Assembly (NCBI RefSeq): GCF_902686445.1
Contig: NC_062213.1
Coordinates: forward strand, 140,886,491 to 140,950,490
Origin: Sciurus carolinensis
Lineage: Eukaryota; Chordata; Mammalia; Rodentia; Sciuridae
Direction: 5' to 3'
DNA length: 64,000 nt
The notes under the pieces are model-generated. The model was not told where the DNA came from and did no database searches. It was given only the letters and a program-made list of their open reading frames with translations. The position numbers and the translations under genes were made by a program. This document shows, piece by piece, positions 22,851 to 34,030 of this stretch (position 1 is the first letter of the stretch; each line of letters begins with the position of its first letter).

Positions 22851-23439
22851 TATTCTCATCATCATCATTATTATTGGCCAATGGTGGCCATTTTAAATAT
22901 TAGAGTTAATTGCTTCTTCCCTCCTAATCTCACCTCTTCTGCTACTCACTAATGTCATATCTGTGATATTTAGAAATTTGCTTTATACTCACAGCAATGG
23001 GGAATTATTAGCACTTTGTTCAGACTTTTAGATTGCACACTACATGGACAGCATTTGATCTAGTTACTAACAACAAAAAAAGGTGGTTTGTTTGATGTAA
23101 GAAATGATGTCTCAAAGTACATTTTAAAAATTCCCTCAATATAGAGAAGTATGAACTTCCACTCTTGGATGCTCTGGGAAGATCTTGGATCTTTCCCTCT
23201 CAATTGGAAATTTCTTGAAAGTCTTCATTTCCATCTTCAAATGGCTTCCATTTCTCTTATACATATTTCTGTTTTGAATTTTAAAATATTTTAAGAATCT
23301 CCTACTGAGGTACACTGGTGCTCCAAGGAGGTAGGCAGTATATGTGCAAGGAATGACCTTACTTCTGACACACCTTCACCTATGTAGTTCCCATTGAACT
23401 ACATAGTCCCTAGTTTGAGAAAGAGCAGGGACTTCCCAG
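22851..23439. other. Unassigned sequence
   Basis: Nothing recognised beyond a short (ATC)n-like run near 22857. Confidence 0.5.
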
Positions 23440-23640
23440 CTAGACACAGTTGTCCAAAAGCCAGTTCTGGACCTTTTGAACTTTGCCACTTTTGGCATAT
23501 TATTTAATGCCTTTGAACCTCAGTCTCTTGGTCTTAAAAATGGGATCTTATAATACTTATTAAATTGTTTTATAATTAAATGCAATCATATCTATAGGTC
23601 AACAAGTCACATATTAGAACTTCAATCCATGTCAGTCTTT
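23440..23640 (+). mobile_element. MIR SINE, sense
   Basis: CCAGTTCTGGACCTTTTGAA, GGCATATTATTTAATGCCTT, TGAACCTCAGTCTCTTGGTC and AAAATGGGATCTTATAATAC match the sense MIR order. Confidence 0.6.
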
Positions 23641-25329
23641 CCATGTTACTTTCTCTTAGTGTCAGTCAAAATGGTTAATTATTGATGAAGGTCACATTGA
23701 TGAAGACCAGTTTGAATTCATTATTATTGTGGCAGAGTCTAAAAGTACACAAAATAGATGACGTCTGGCTTACTACATAAAAGTGTCTGCACAGTGCAAT
23801 GTGAATCTCTTGCAGTTCCGCAGGTCCTCCCTTCTGCACTCGCACAGTAACTCAACCTGGAGCCGTAATGGTTTATTAATGACCTTACTCAACTGGGCAT
23901 ACATGGTTTTTGGAATCCAATTAACATATAAGAACCATATGGTTGAGCTCTCTTTGGACTTTATAAAGAGTATTAGTAAAATGAAAACAGAAATAATATT
24001 TCCAGACCTAGGATTCAATCAGCCAAGGACTTCTTGTTTACTGGGCCGATACTGAGGTGTTCTTCAGGATACCACTCAGACATAGCCTCACGCAATAATG
24101 AAAACATGTGCTTTCTTTATACTTCCTAGAAACCAATGATATTTCTACTTATTTAACTCTTTGAATCTCTAAAGAAGGTTTTCAAAGTCAAGTCAGTAGA
24201 TTGCTGGGGATCTACTTTTAGGGAGATTTGCAAAGTCAAACCTACTTTCAGAATAAAACCAAGACATTATTTGTCTTTTTCACAATGTTGATGTTTATAC
24301 TAGTGATGGAAAATGTTGGCATACAAAACCAGTAGCACCTGAACATAAATTAAAGCAGCAGTGACAAACTATATTGCAGTTTTGTGGTCATTATATTTCT
24401 AACTCCCTTATACTTGCAGTGAAGCAAAACAAAATGACACAAAACATACAACAAATTTAAAAACTACCAATTTGGATTAAGAATGTATTTTTAAAATAAT
24501 TAAATTAATAATAATTTTGTAAATTCAAATTTCCTGAAAAACATATTTCTTTAATATTCTGTATGACAAAGTGGAATGAATTCAAAAAGTAATTTCACTC
24601 TATGTTGAAGTCCAATGGTCTTGAGGAAAAGCACTTTTGAGATGAATGTTTGAGCTGTACACTGAGATAGGTGCTCTTTTCGTGGAATACCATTTTCACT
24701 TTAAAGAAAAACCAACACCCAAAGTATTCAGGCTTGGGTGTTTTGCAGCTATTAATAAAAATATGAATGGAAGAAAGCCAGTCATTTCAAGGAAGACAAC
24801 TGATAGTATATGTTACTAATGATAAAATTCAAACATTCACACAAAATTCATAACTTATGGAATAATTTGTTGTCACTGTGAGTTGATAGCTGTTCAGTAT
24901 ATAGAGACTTTTCAGATAAACTTGGCATTGATATTAACAATGACATTCTTAAAAGTGTGCTTCATGAAATATGTTGTTATTTGGGGAAAATGCATAATTC
25001 TCTCAGTATTTTCTAAATGACCAATATATAATGTTATACAATCATGCTTGTATTGTGTGGGTAAAAGAGCTATTCAAAATATATGATTAACCAATAGATT
25101 GTAATGCAACTAATTTTTAAAAGTTCATTGATATGGTTTTGGATTCCATGATACAAGAAACCTTGATCACAAAAGTTTTTATTTTATTTTTTTAATCAAA
25201 GAACATCACACTAATGTGAGAAGGCTCTTAGAACATTCTCTCTTTTCCCAACTATCAGTGCAAGACTGATTTTGCTCCTATATTTCAAATAAAACAATGC
25301 ATTATAACAAATTAACACAGAAGCTAATG
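23641..25329. other. Unassigned low-repeat sequence
   Basis: No repeat is recognised. Frames overlap on both strands at 23773-24055 without domains; the composition there would fit a conserved non-coding block. A small hairpin (AACACCCAA at 24714-24722, TTGGGTGTT at 24734-24742, 11-base loop) occurs. Confidence 0.5.
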
Positions 25330-25427
25330 AGATTTGGGAATGTAGTTCAGTGTTAAAACACTTGCCTAGCATGTGTGAGGCCTTGGGTTTGATCCTCAGC
25401 ATCATAATCACACAAGCAAAAAAAAGT
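25330..25427 (+). mobile_element. ID-type SINE, sense, diverged
   Basis: GATTTGGGAATGTAGTTCAG, CACTTGCCTAGCATGTGTGA and GGGTTTGATCCTCAGCATC match the ID body, followed by a short A-rich end. Confidence 0.85.
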
Positions 25428-25619
25428 GGTTATGAAAATTTAGCTGTCCTCTCTCAACTTGGACTTTAAAAATATTAGTAAAAAATGTAAATAATGATAC
25501 CTTTCTATTTTTTTGTTTTCAAAAATTAATATTTGTTATGACTATTTTTGATTGAATTAATAACTACACATTTAAAATTTCCCATTTTAATGTCTAATGT
25601 GATAAGTATTGAGATAAAT
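25428..25619. other. Unassigned AT-rich sequence
   Basis: Nothing recognised. Confidence 0.5.
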
Positions 25620-25712
25620 CTATACAAAAGCTTCTGGGCTCCTCCATACTTTGGGGGAATGGAAAAGGGTCCTTAGGTCTAACAGTTCGAGAACCACTGC
25701 TGTAGAAGGCAG
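25620..25712. mobile_element. Probable hAT DNA-transposon end
   Basis: The right end AACAGTTCGAGAACCACTGC has the 'gagaaccactg' terminus of MER5/MER-type hAT MITEs. The left end is not clear, so the family is left open. Confidence 0.4.
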
Positions 25713-26230
25713 CACCTTTTATCTTTCTATTTGGAATGCCTGGGTCTTATGAGTTGCTTCATAAATGTTTACTTAGAAAATGGATAGGTGATGAGTAACT
25801 GAATATTGTATTTAATGCCAGAATAATCTGAACTATGATAGAAAATATCTTGATAAGAAATATGTAGTGGAACATTTAAAATACAATTTAATATTTTCTT
25901 CTTGAATTTTTTCTTGCCTCATAATGCCTATCTCCAAACGGATAAGGAAAGGGACTCTGGCTATAATTAGTCAACTTATTAAATCAAGAAATGACTCCAG
26001 AAATTTCAGTTGGGAAAATACTACTGACCAGTCACTGAAATAAGTATTGGTGGTGGCGACAGGGACAGGGATCCAGGTTATTTCTCTTAAATTCCATTCT
26101 CTGAAAGACAAATCATTAACTCTCCTTGTTTAATTATTAATTTCTATATTTCATCACAATTTGATATAAAGTTGTTCTAATAATTTTTCAAGATTTTTAA
26201 ATATTTTGGTTGACCTACCTACCTACCCAC

Positions 26231-26333
26231 CTTCTTTCCTTCTTTCTTTTTTCCTTTGGTACTAGAGATCAAACCCAGGACCTTGTGCATACTAAGCAAG
26301 GGTTCTCCCGCTGAAAAATGTTCACAGCCTATT
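26231..26333 (-). mobile_element. ID-type SINE, antisense, with CTTT-rich tail
   Basis: A CTTCTTTCC-rich tail leads to TTTGGTACTAGAGATCAAAC, CCAGGACCTTGTGCATACTA and a degraded end (TTCTCCCGCTG ... CACAGCC). A short (ACCT)n run precedes it at about 26213-26229. Confidence 0.75.
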
Positions 26334-28355
26334 GATTTTTTTAAAAAAAATATTGCTATATAATGGTATTGTAAAGAAATATTTAGTCTCAATGCTGTTT
26401 CCAGTTTCCCATAACAAAATTTTTACTACCTCTTAGTCCCACAGTGGTATAGAAGGGAAAGATGATTGGGCAAAAGAATAGGGTATTAGGGGAACAAGTG
26501 AGTAGAAAATCTCAGCTAGATTAACTTTAAAACCCAAGGTGTTCCCCACCCCCTTTGGTACCACTATTCTGCCTCTTCAAGTCAATTTCATTTCTCTTAG
26601 AAGAGAGAATATCTTCATAATAATTCTCTACATGGGAAGAGGTTAGCAACCATTTGGAATACATAAAACAATTTTTCAGTCCCACAGAATAGAGGAGATA
26701 ATATATCTTCTCTTGCCAGGAAAAAAAGCACCCTTGAGTTGATGTGGTTACCATACTACCTAAAAGAGCTAAAGCTCCCTGGTTATTCCATGTGCTCTAT
26801 CTTATCCATCATAAGATGTGTCTTTTCCCCATTTTAACATCTCTGAAGTTAAAGTAAGGTTGTTCAGTCAGTGATTATTATAGTTTCATTGACAGAACTT
26901 AACATTTTTATAGAAAGTAAAATAATAGTGCATTTTACTATTGATAACATCTTAAGATTCAATGAAATTTAATACATAGCCAGAAAAAAACCTTTGGTTC
27001 TGTAGTTATATGGTAACACCATATTCAGGAGAATGACTTCTAATGCCCGGACTTGGTTGGCTGTTTCCCTTTCCTGTCCCCTTGCAGAATTATCTAATTA
27101 GGCATCATCTAATGGGCAAATATGAGGATTCTTTAAGGCACTGTAAGCAAGTTTTAATATTCGATCCCTTAGAACTTCAGAGTTTGGTAAAAAGTTAGCA
27201 TAAACCCAAAGCCAAAAAAAAAAAAAAAAAAAAGTTTAGCTGAAGTATAGAAATAAAATGAGGTCATATGACAGATTTCTATATAAGGAATGCTTCCTAA
27301 TTCTTATGCTTCAGAATATTAAACTTTTCCTCAATTTACAATCTAGTATGCATGTATTTAAATGCAAACAGTATATGTAATTTGCCTTTGCATTATCCCT
27401 CTCTTCTGAAGTGCCAAGGAAAATAAACATGTGCAAAAACATTTATGCCCTCATCACTATCTGTACATTGGTTAAACAATCAAAAGTATTTCTGCAGATG
27501 CATGTATGAAAATTAAGAGCATTCCTACTTCCTCAGTCAAGACAGTCATGCTGTTCTGGCAGCACATACGCATAATGGAAACAAAATTGCTTTAAATAAT
27601 CAAAATACACAAAGGCACATTTTTCTGAGTGATTGGAAATAACCCTGACAAATGCTTGCATTTGGTAAATTATGAGCTAGCCAAGTTACGTTTGCATAAA
27701 TATAATGAAAAACATTTTTTAAAAATTTAGTAAGCATATAAAGCAAGACATTCTCTTGGTAATGAATTTCATTGACAGATAAACCAACAACCATGCAGGG
27801 CAAGTTTATGAAGGTTCCTCCCTGAGTGCCTGATAGAGAAAATTTGTATACATACAATATATATACACACAAATAAAATTTCTGCAAAATTATGTAAGTG
27901 GTAAAGATAGTATTACAACTAGAAAGAAATAGAGAACAAGCCTAGGCATATAAAATAGCTACTTGTGTTTTGGAAAGAAGAGCACAAACAATGTGCAATT
28001 CAACTCTATGTTAGTAAAGCACACAGATAGTTCATATTCCCCATATATACCTCTTTGATAATACAGAGATTCTGTATTAGGTAAACACATAATTATATTC
28101 TCTTCCAACTATCTAGATACCACACCTCAGCTGTACATGTAAGCAGGCCTCTGTATGTAGTTGAAGTGGATTTGTGGGTAGTTAATGAAAAAGTATTTGA
28201 ATAAGGGCAAAAATAATTTTCTACTCACAGGTAATGTGGTGCTATTTGTTATCAGATTGCTTTGAGTAGATCTGAGCACTGAACATCCAATATGTGGATG
28301 CTAAAGAAAAGATAAATATTCAAAGCAAAAGGCCAGGTAATATATACATTCATTA
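26334..28355. other. Unassigned AT-rich sequence
   Basis: About 2 kb with no repeat family recognised apart from an A20 run at 27214-27233. The 95-codon frame at 27600-27887 on the minus strand shows no domain. Confidence 0.5.
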
Positions 28356-28472
28356 AGAGTTTTCTAGGGGCTGGGGAGATAGCTCAGTCGGTAGAGTGCT
28401 TGCCTTGTAAGCACAAGGCCCTGGGTTCGATCCCAAGCACCAAAAAAAAAAAAAAAAAAAAGAGTTTTCTAG
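28356..28472 (+). mobile_element. Young ID SINE with perfect duplication
   Basis: The body (28368-28460) opens GGGCTGGGGAGATAGCTCAG. It has an intact A-box region (TAGCTCAGTCGG) and B box (GGTTCGATCCC), so the Pol III internal promoter is complete. It ends in about 20 A. The 12-bp duplication AGAGTTTTCTAG lies at 28356-28367 and 28461-28472. It is the cleanest ID copy in the window and was inserted recently. Confidence 0.97.
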
Positions 28473-28477
28473 ATTAG

Positions 28478-28565
28478 CCTTCCTTGTGTGTGATATTGGG
28501 ATCAAACCTAGAGCTTTAGGTATGGTAGGTAGGTCCTGTACCACTGAACTATATTCCCAGCCCAG
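28478..28565 (-). mobile_element. Older ID-type SINE, antisense
   Basis: TGTGTGTGATATTGGGATCA ... TGTACCACTGAACTATATTC and CCAGCCC are a diverged antisense ID body just beyond the young copy. Confidence 0.8.
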
Positions 28566-29224
28566 TCTTAGCATGTTTTTAAACTGAGTATAACAAGGTA
28601 GGAAGACTGAGCATGAATTTGCTGCACAACAGTAAAGCTATTCTGACAATTGGGTACTCTGTTATGACCACCAGGAGCGGAGGAGCACACCTTTACTTGA
28701 AAGGAATATTACGAAGCCCTTTCCAAGCGGACTGGACACCTAAGACAAGGAATATGCCTACTCTAAGAGGACACCCTTGTGTTCAAAAAGATAAAATGGG
28801 CCAGGAAAAGTGGGTGGAGTGGAGATGACTTTCTTATGGGGAAATTCCTGTGATTCCAAAACATGCTTTGTAGGAAGAGCCTGATTGTGATTTATAGCCT
28901 TAGTCATCTTTGAACCTCATAACAATTCCCCATTAACCCCCACCCACCTTCACTTGATGACAGGAAGTCAGAGGCTGAAAGAAACCACAGGACAACAGGT
29001 CTCTGGTTGGGTAAAATGCTGCACCAAGCTAACCTTGCCTCAGCCTTTGAGGTCATCTCTCTTCTTCACCTTCTCTCCCTCTCTCCCTCTAATTTAGAAG
29101 TAAACTCCTAGAAACCAAACTCCTTTGCTTTAGTTTCAGTATTTGAATGTGCCAAAGACATTGATAAGTTCTTATCACCCAGCATTTGACTTCTCTTCCC
29201 ATAAAAAGAAATCTCTCTTCATGA
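28566..29224. other. Unassigned, less AT-rich sequence
   Basis: The style of 28640-29130 (CAGGAAGTCAGAGGCTGAAA, then a TCTCTCCCTCTCTCCCTC run) would fit an eroded LTR, but no ends, duplication or polyadenylation signal is visible. Identity unknown. Confidence 0.4.
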
Positions 29225-30375
29225 AATCTCTCTCCTAAAAGTCATCAGTGACTAATGCATTGTGACATCCAGTCTTCTTGTATTTCATCTTTCTCGTCTC
29301 CTCCTTGTCACCTGATCAGGCCCTCCTTCCAGAAAACTTCCCACCCCTCCCTTCTATGGACATTGATGGTTTTCTTTGTAACTGTGTGACTGCAGCTCCT
29401 GTCTCCTTCCTCTTCACAGTCTCCAAATGTGTCACTCAAATGTTTCCTTCTCAGCCTCCTCTCCTCTTCTCTCTTCCTTGACAATCTTATCTGCTCTTCT
29501 TTGGTTCTCTTGTATAGATGACCCATGGCTGTGTTGTCACCCATCCTTCTCAGAGTGCTGCATACAGGTTTCCCCCTGCACTCACTACAAAGATAGGCTC
29601 TAGCACCTCAAAAAACTCAAGAGGTCCAAATTGAATTTGTACCTTCTCTTTCATGTTTTAGTCCTTCCATATTTTTCCCTCCCTCCTTTCCTTTCTCCTT
29701 CCTTCCTTCCTTCCTTCCTTCCTTCCTTCCTTCCTTCCTTCCTTCCTTCTCTAATATGCCATCACCAAGATATGAAACCTTGAAGTCAAATATGACAAAC
29801 TTCTCTCCTTCCACAGAAATTTGCAAAGAACCTGGCGATTTTTTCTGTGGTGGATCTCTGCCATTTACATCCTCCTTTCCACTCCCTCTCTTCTATAGAC
29901 CATCTCCCATAGCCTCTTAAATGCCTGTAGGCTCTTCTGTATCCAAACAAGTTTATATATTGCTGCCAGAAAAAATACTTTTAAAATATCATTTTGTTCA
30001 TGTTTATGTGCATTTCCATACCTAAATGTCTTTGGTTGTCATTTGATTTGCCAATATTTTTCTTTTCCTACAGAAGAATTGTCTTTCTTTCTTACTGTTC
30101 TCTCTTCCTCCTTGGTACCTCTACATCATTAAGTATTCAAGTCAAACAGGTTTGTCTTCCCATTATATGATGATGTTCATAAGTAAAAGGCCTAATGAAT
30201 TTATCCTCAAGTCCTCTGCATACGCTGCAGCTCCTCAAATGAATAAATCCTCAAGAAATCTCTGATTTTGGATTTAGGTGAGTATCATTCCATTGTTTAA
30301 AAATATTCAGCATTTCCTATTTGCTACATGTTACAAACTCTTTTATCTGGTTGACAGGTCCCTAAGATTTGGGAT
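29225..30375 (+). mobile_element. Ancient L2 LINE coding-region relic, sense
   Basis: The order AGTCATCAGTGACTAATGCA, ACCTTGAAGTCAAATATGAC, GCTGCCAGAAAAAATACTTT, TAAAATATCATTTTGTTCAT and, at about 30286, CATTGTTTAAAAATATTCAG parallels the L2 reverse-transcriptase region and what lies downstream. All frames are broken. A (TTCC)n tract interrupts it, and the part at 30060-30265 is uncertain. Confidence 0.5.
29698..29749. repeat. (TTCC)n microsatellite
   Basis: About 13 perfect TTCC units sit in a pyrimidine-rich neighbourhood inside the L2 relic. Confidence 0.95.
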
Positions 30376-31670
30376 CTGGAAAAGGTCAGGAAGAGGACAG
30401 CAGGGACAGAAGACTAAAGAAAAGGGAAATAGAAACAAGCAGGAAGTGGCAGACCAGAAACACTCTGAGACAACTTTGTCTTGTTCTTTTGCAAACTGAC
30501 TGCTACCTGGTATTTGGAGACCCAGAACACCCACATCCCACAACACCAGTCCCCACAGGAATCTCTTAATGCTCAATGACCTTGATATCCCACTCTCAAG
30601 TCAGTCACTCCCAGGGGATGCCCTGTGTCCATTGGCAGCCACTCACTGACTGATATCCTGTCTTCCTGTTTTTAGGTAGGAAAACTGGAATAGCCAGTTA
30701 AGCTTAAGAATATACCTATCCTAAAATGCTGATTGTAATTCCAGACATACAAAGTGGAGTGTTGGCCTTTGGGGCTTTCTCTCTTGTCAAGTGATATATG
30801 GGTGCTGCATTTTATAGTGGTTTTCAGGAGATGACTGCACTGCCTGCATATGGTGTCTCCTGCACAGGGGATGAGCCAACGGAAATGTGGGGTGTTAAGG
30901 GGGAAATTGCTCTGATAAGGGAGACCTATGCCTCCCCATGCAGGCTTTTCTCCTGCAGGGGCAATAATACATTTATTATCATCAGCAAGGCCAAAGGTGA
31001 GCAGGGGGAAGAGGTAGCCCCAGAGGTGGAAGGTTTTCCCTGAAGACCAAGCTCTCCTAGCAGCACCAGTCTCCTTCACTTCATGTGCTGTTGTTTCCCA
31101 CCATTCCTTCCTCAGGAACTGTGCACAAGAAATACACTTGTTCAAAATGCAGGCACACTAAACTATTAAAAAAAAAATCTACTTTCAGTATTGGAGAATG
31201 TAAACTTATAAACTGTTAGGTAATTACGAGTTCAGACTTATTTCTCACTTCACCTTGGCACGAGTTAAGGTCTAAACAAAGTTTTTACAATGAACAGTTT
31301 CCATTTGTTCACTCTCCCTCCTTTTTTTTTTTTTTTTTGCCCAGTTTCACTGTAAATTATTTGAATGACTTTGTTCTTCCTTCTCTTCTGTAAGAAAGTA
31401 GAATCTTTTATCACTGTGTAATGTCCAGCCTTTCCTAGGCCTCCTGAGAGATGCTCTCACCAGTGTCTCCACTGAGATCAACAGCACCTGGCACATGACT
31501 CACAACTCTCCTCACCTCTACCTCAGATGTTCTCTGGCATCAGCCTCCTTTCTTTTTCTGTCTTGGAGTAAGATTGACAACATCATCAACAACAACAACA
31601 ACAACAACAACGACTCTGCAGCTAACCTACCTACCTGGATGGCCCCAAGTCCTGCCCCATTAATGACACA
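30376..31670. other. Unassigned sequence with the window's longest open frame
   Basis: A 157-codon frame runs on the minus strand from 31145 to 30672. I see no domain, signal peptide, membrane segment or relative, and an overlapping plus-strand frame covers 30798-31043. It is most likely chance. A T17 run lies at about 31323-31339 and (CAA)n at 31586-31611. Region 30780-31050 is fairly GC-rich. Confidence 0.4.
31586..31611. repeat. (CAA)n microsatellite
   Basis: About nine AAC/CAA units; translated in one frame they give a run of asparagine, which is an artefact of the repeat. Confidence 0.9.
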
Positions 31671-31784
31671 TTTTATTTTGAGACAGGTCTTGCTAAATTG
31701 CCCCAGCTGGTCTCAAACTTTCCATCCACTTGTCTCAGCCTTCCAAGCAGCTGGGATTACAGGGTGTGTGCCACCATGCCCAGT
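31671..31784 (-). mobile_element. B1 part of a B1-dID SINE, antisense
   Basis: TTTTGAGACAGGTCTTGCTA, TTGCCCCAGCTGGTCTCAAA, AGCTGGGATTACAGGGTGTG and CACCATGCCCAGT form a B1 monomer. The ID half is missing. Confidence 0.85.
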
Positions 31785-32624
31785 GGAATTTCTTAAAGCA
31801 TACATATTTTGCTTGTTTCTTTTGGGGTTGGTTGTTATTTTTGTTTTATGACCATGGGTATCCTGTCATGACAGAGCTATAAGGAAATGTCTGAACTCAG
31901 GGAACTTGGAATTCCTAACTCCCAAAAAACACTATCTCCAAATTACAGTGTGTACATGAAAAAGACAATCCTTTCACTATCCTGAATTTTCTTTCCTTCT
32001 TGCATATTATTGCTATGTAGTGAGGGGGGTTAAACTACTCTGAAAATGAAGTGGGAACCTAGGTATATATGTGAATGCTTTACACTTACACATATATCCA
32101 ATATCTATAGGAAGTCCTTGATGTGGAACATTTTCACACATTTTTTAGGAAGAAAGGAAGGGGCATTCTGTCTAGTCTGTTTTCCTCAGCATGCCAATGA
32201 AGAGCACTCAGATGGATCAGATGCCTACTGGTAGTCAAGCCAAATGGTGTGACATGCCTGGTATCCATCTACATGTTGCATCTACCTTTGTTCTCTGAGA
32301 AATGACTATTCGTACAGTTATGGACTTTCAGGGAAGGGTATGAGAACCTTCCTTTTCAATCCATTCTTAGAAAACATTTGGGCTTGCCTGATAGACTGTT
32401 TCATATATTCTTTACAATTTCCATTCAACCCTGGGGGCAGTGGTAGCTCCCTTCAGCTTACACAGGGATAGGGTTAAAGAAATAGCAGAGTGAGTGAGTC
32501 TCCCAGGAGAGCTTTGAAAATTGTTTATGGAAATCCATAGATTCAGGTTTCTATAATGTGGACTTTCCCCAAAGTAATAACTTCTAATAGAATGTGTTTC
32601 CCAGGGAAACTGACAATTCCTGAG
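31785..32624. other. Unassigned sequence
   Basis: No family recognised. Confidence 0.5.
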
Positions 32625-32735
32625 AGAAAAGAGAGATGGCTAACTCAGGGACTGTATCTACCTCGCTATATGTAGTGTCTGACAGAAATAGGTGCTCCAT
32701 AAATACTTGTAGAATTGAAATGCATTGAAGTGTTG
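32625..32735 (+). mobile_element. L2 LINE 3' end, sense, weak
   Basis: AGGGACTGTATCTACC, AGTGTCTGACAGAAATAGGT and GCTCCATAAATACTTGTAGA resemble the terminal L2 segment. Confidence 0.45.
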
Positions 32736-33394
32736 GCAACAAAATAGATAGCATTGGTTGTACTGGATCTGTGGGACTTGGGCAAGCCCCATAAAATGAC
32801 ATCTTCTTATAACATTTTCTGAAGAAAGTATCAGTTATTCTAGAATTGAGATTTAGGAAGATTTTTTTTTCCCCCTTGGGATGTGGTCAAGGTATTTGGG
32901 AATTTGATTGAAGCTGATCTTTCCTAAGAATTCAGAGATCAGAATGGAAAAAATCTCACCACAGGACATTTTAGGATGAAGTACTTTCACAAAGAAGTCA
33001 GTCCTTTGCCTGAAGCCTTTGGACTGATGCTGGCCAAGATACTAGATTTGGTAGACAAGTAGGCAATCTACTATGACCATCACTTTCTTCTGCTTGGGAT
33101 TTAATTGTAACTTTACCTTTTGTGAATATAGTTCCACCAATTAGAAAATATGATCAGTTTGGATAATTGCATGAAATATCAAATAGAAATATCCTAGAAC
33201 TGGCATAAATGTTGCCAATGTCAAATAGTTATGAATCAGGGTAATAAGAACATCAATTCCATCTTCAACAGGTTTTTAGAAACCCCAAACACTTTATTTT
33301 AATCGAGAAGAAAACAAGGTATGTCATCAATGAAAATGACATACATATTTTTGTGCTTATTATTTAAAGAAAGAAGAAACATCTGAAATCTGTT
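32736..33394. other. Unassigned sequence
   Basis: No repeat seen; AT-rich. Confidence 0.5.
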
Positions 33395-34030
33395 TGCTAA
33401 CTACAGTATAATACAAATTAGCCTGCAGGCACTGTGTGCTGTACCCTGTCTGCTTGCCAGCCCTGGTTAGTCCCAACGTATTAATGAGCAAGTGCAAGTA
33501 TTTGAACAATCAGCATTTCCGCATTTGCATGCAAACTCTCATGCTGTGTAATTATACACAGAGCTGGCACTCAAATTAATTAAAGCTGATTTCTCTGTGA
33601 CTGCAAACTGGTCATATCCTCAGCTTTGCCTTCCTATGAAGTCATCACTCTACATTCAACGTGACACTTCTGTCCCTGGCATTCTTAGTAATGCTAATGT
33701 TCCACAATTGTGAATCCGGCAATATTTTAGAGAGCAGCTGACAATGGCTGGGTGTTCTTGCGCTTTTCCTCTCCCCCATCTTTCCTCCTTCTGGTATAAA
33801 GATAAAGAACAGCTTTTGAATGCTTGCTTCATAATTATCTCAAATAATAATGCAAACAAATTACATATATTGTTTCAGCGGGTTCCCTCCCCTCCTTTAT
33901 GACTCCACCCACTTGATTAGAGCTTACAAACAATTCATCAAACGTAAAAAATTTGTTTATTTGATGTTAACAAACAATTAGTTTTGATGGGGTTAGTCTT
34001 AATTTTGAAAAGGCTATAGCAAATGGTGTT
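33395..34030. promoter_or_regulatory. Candidate conserved enhancer-like block
   Basis: No repeat interrupts this AT-rich block. It holds a 12-base octamer-type palindrome (TTTGCATGCAAA at 33524-33535), homeodomain cores (TAATTA, AATTAATTAAA near 33574) and CACTTGATTAG near 33911. Repeated ATTAG/AACAAT and forkhead-like TTGTTTATTTGATG stretches lie near 33955. This density resembles developmental enhancers. Function is inferred from composition alone. Confidence 0.4.

Noticed and set aside
27549..27580. CTGGCAGCACATACGCATAA resembles the start of U6 snRNA
   Set aside because: Only about 25 bases are similar. The rest of U6 and its terminal T run are absent, so it is either chance or too short to call a pseudogene.
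29308..29544. Charged minus-strand frame of 78 codons
   Set aside because: It is the complement of a pyrimidine-rich L2 relic; no domain is seen.
31495..31851. 118-codon frame with an asparagine run
   Set aside because: The run is a (CAA)n microsatellite and the C-terminal part is an antisense B1.
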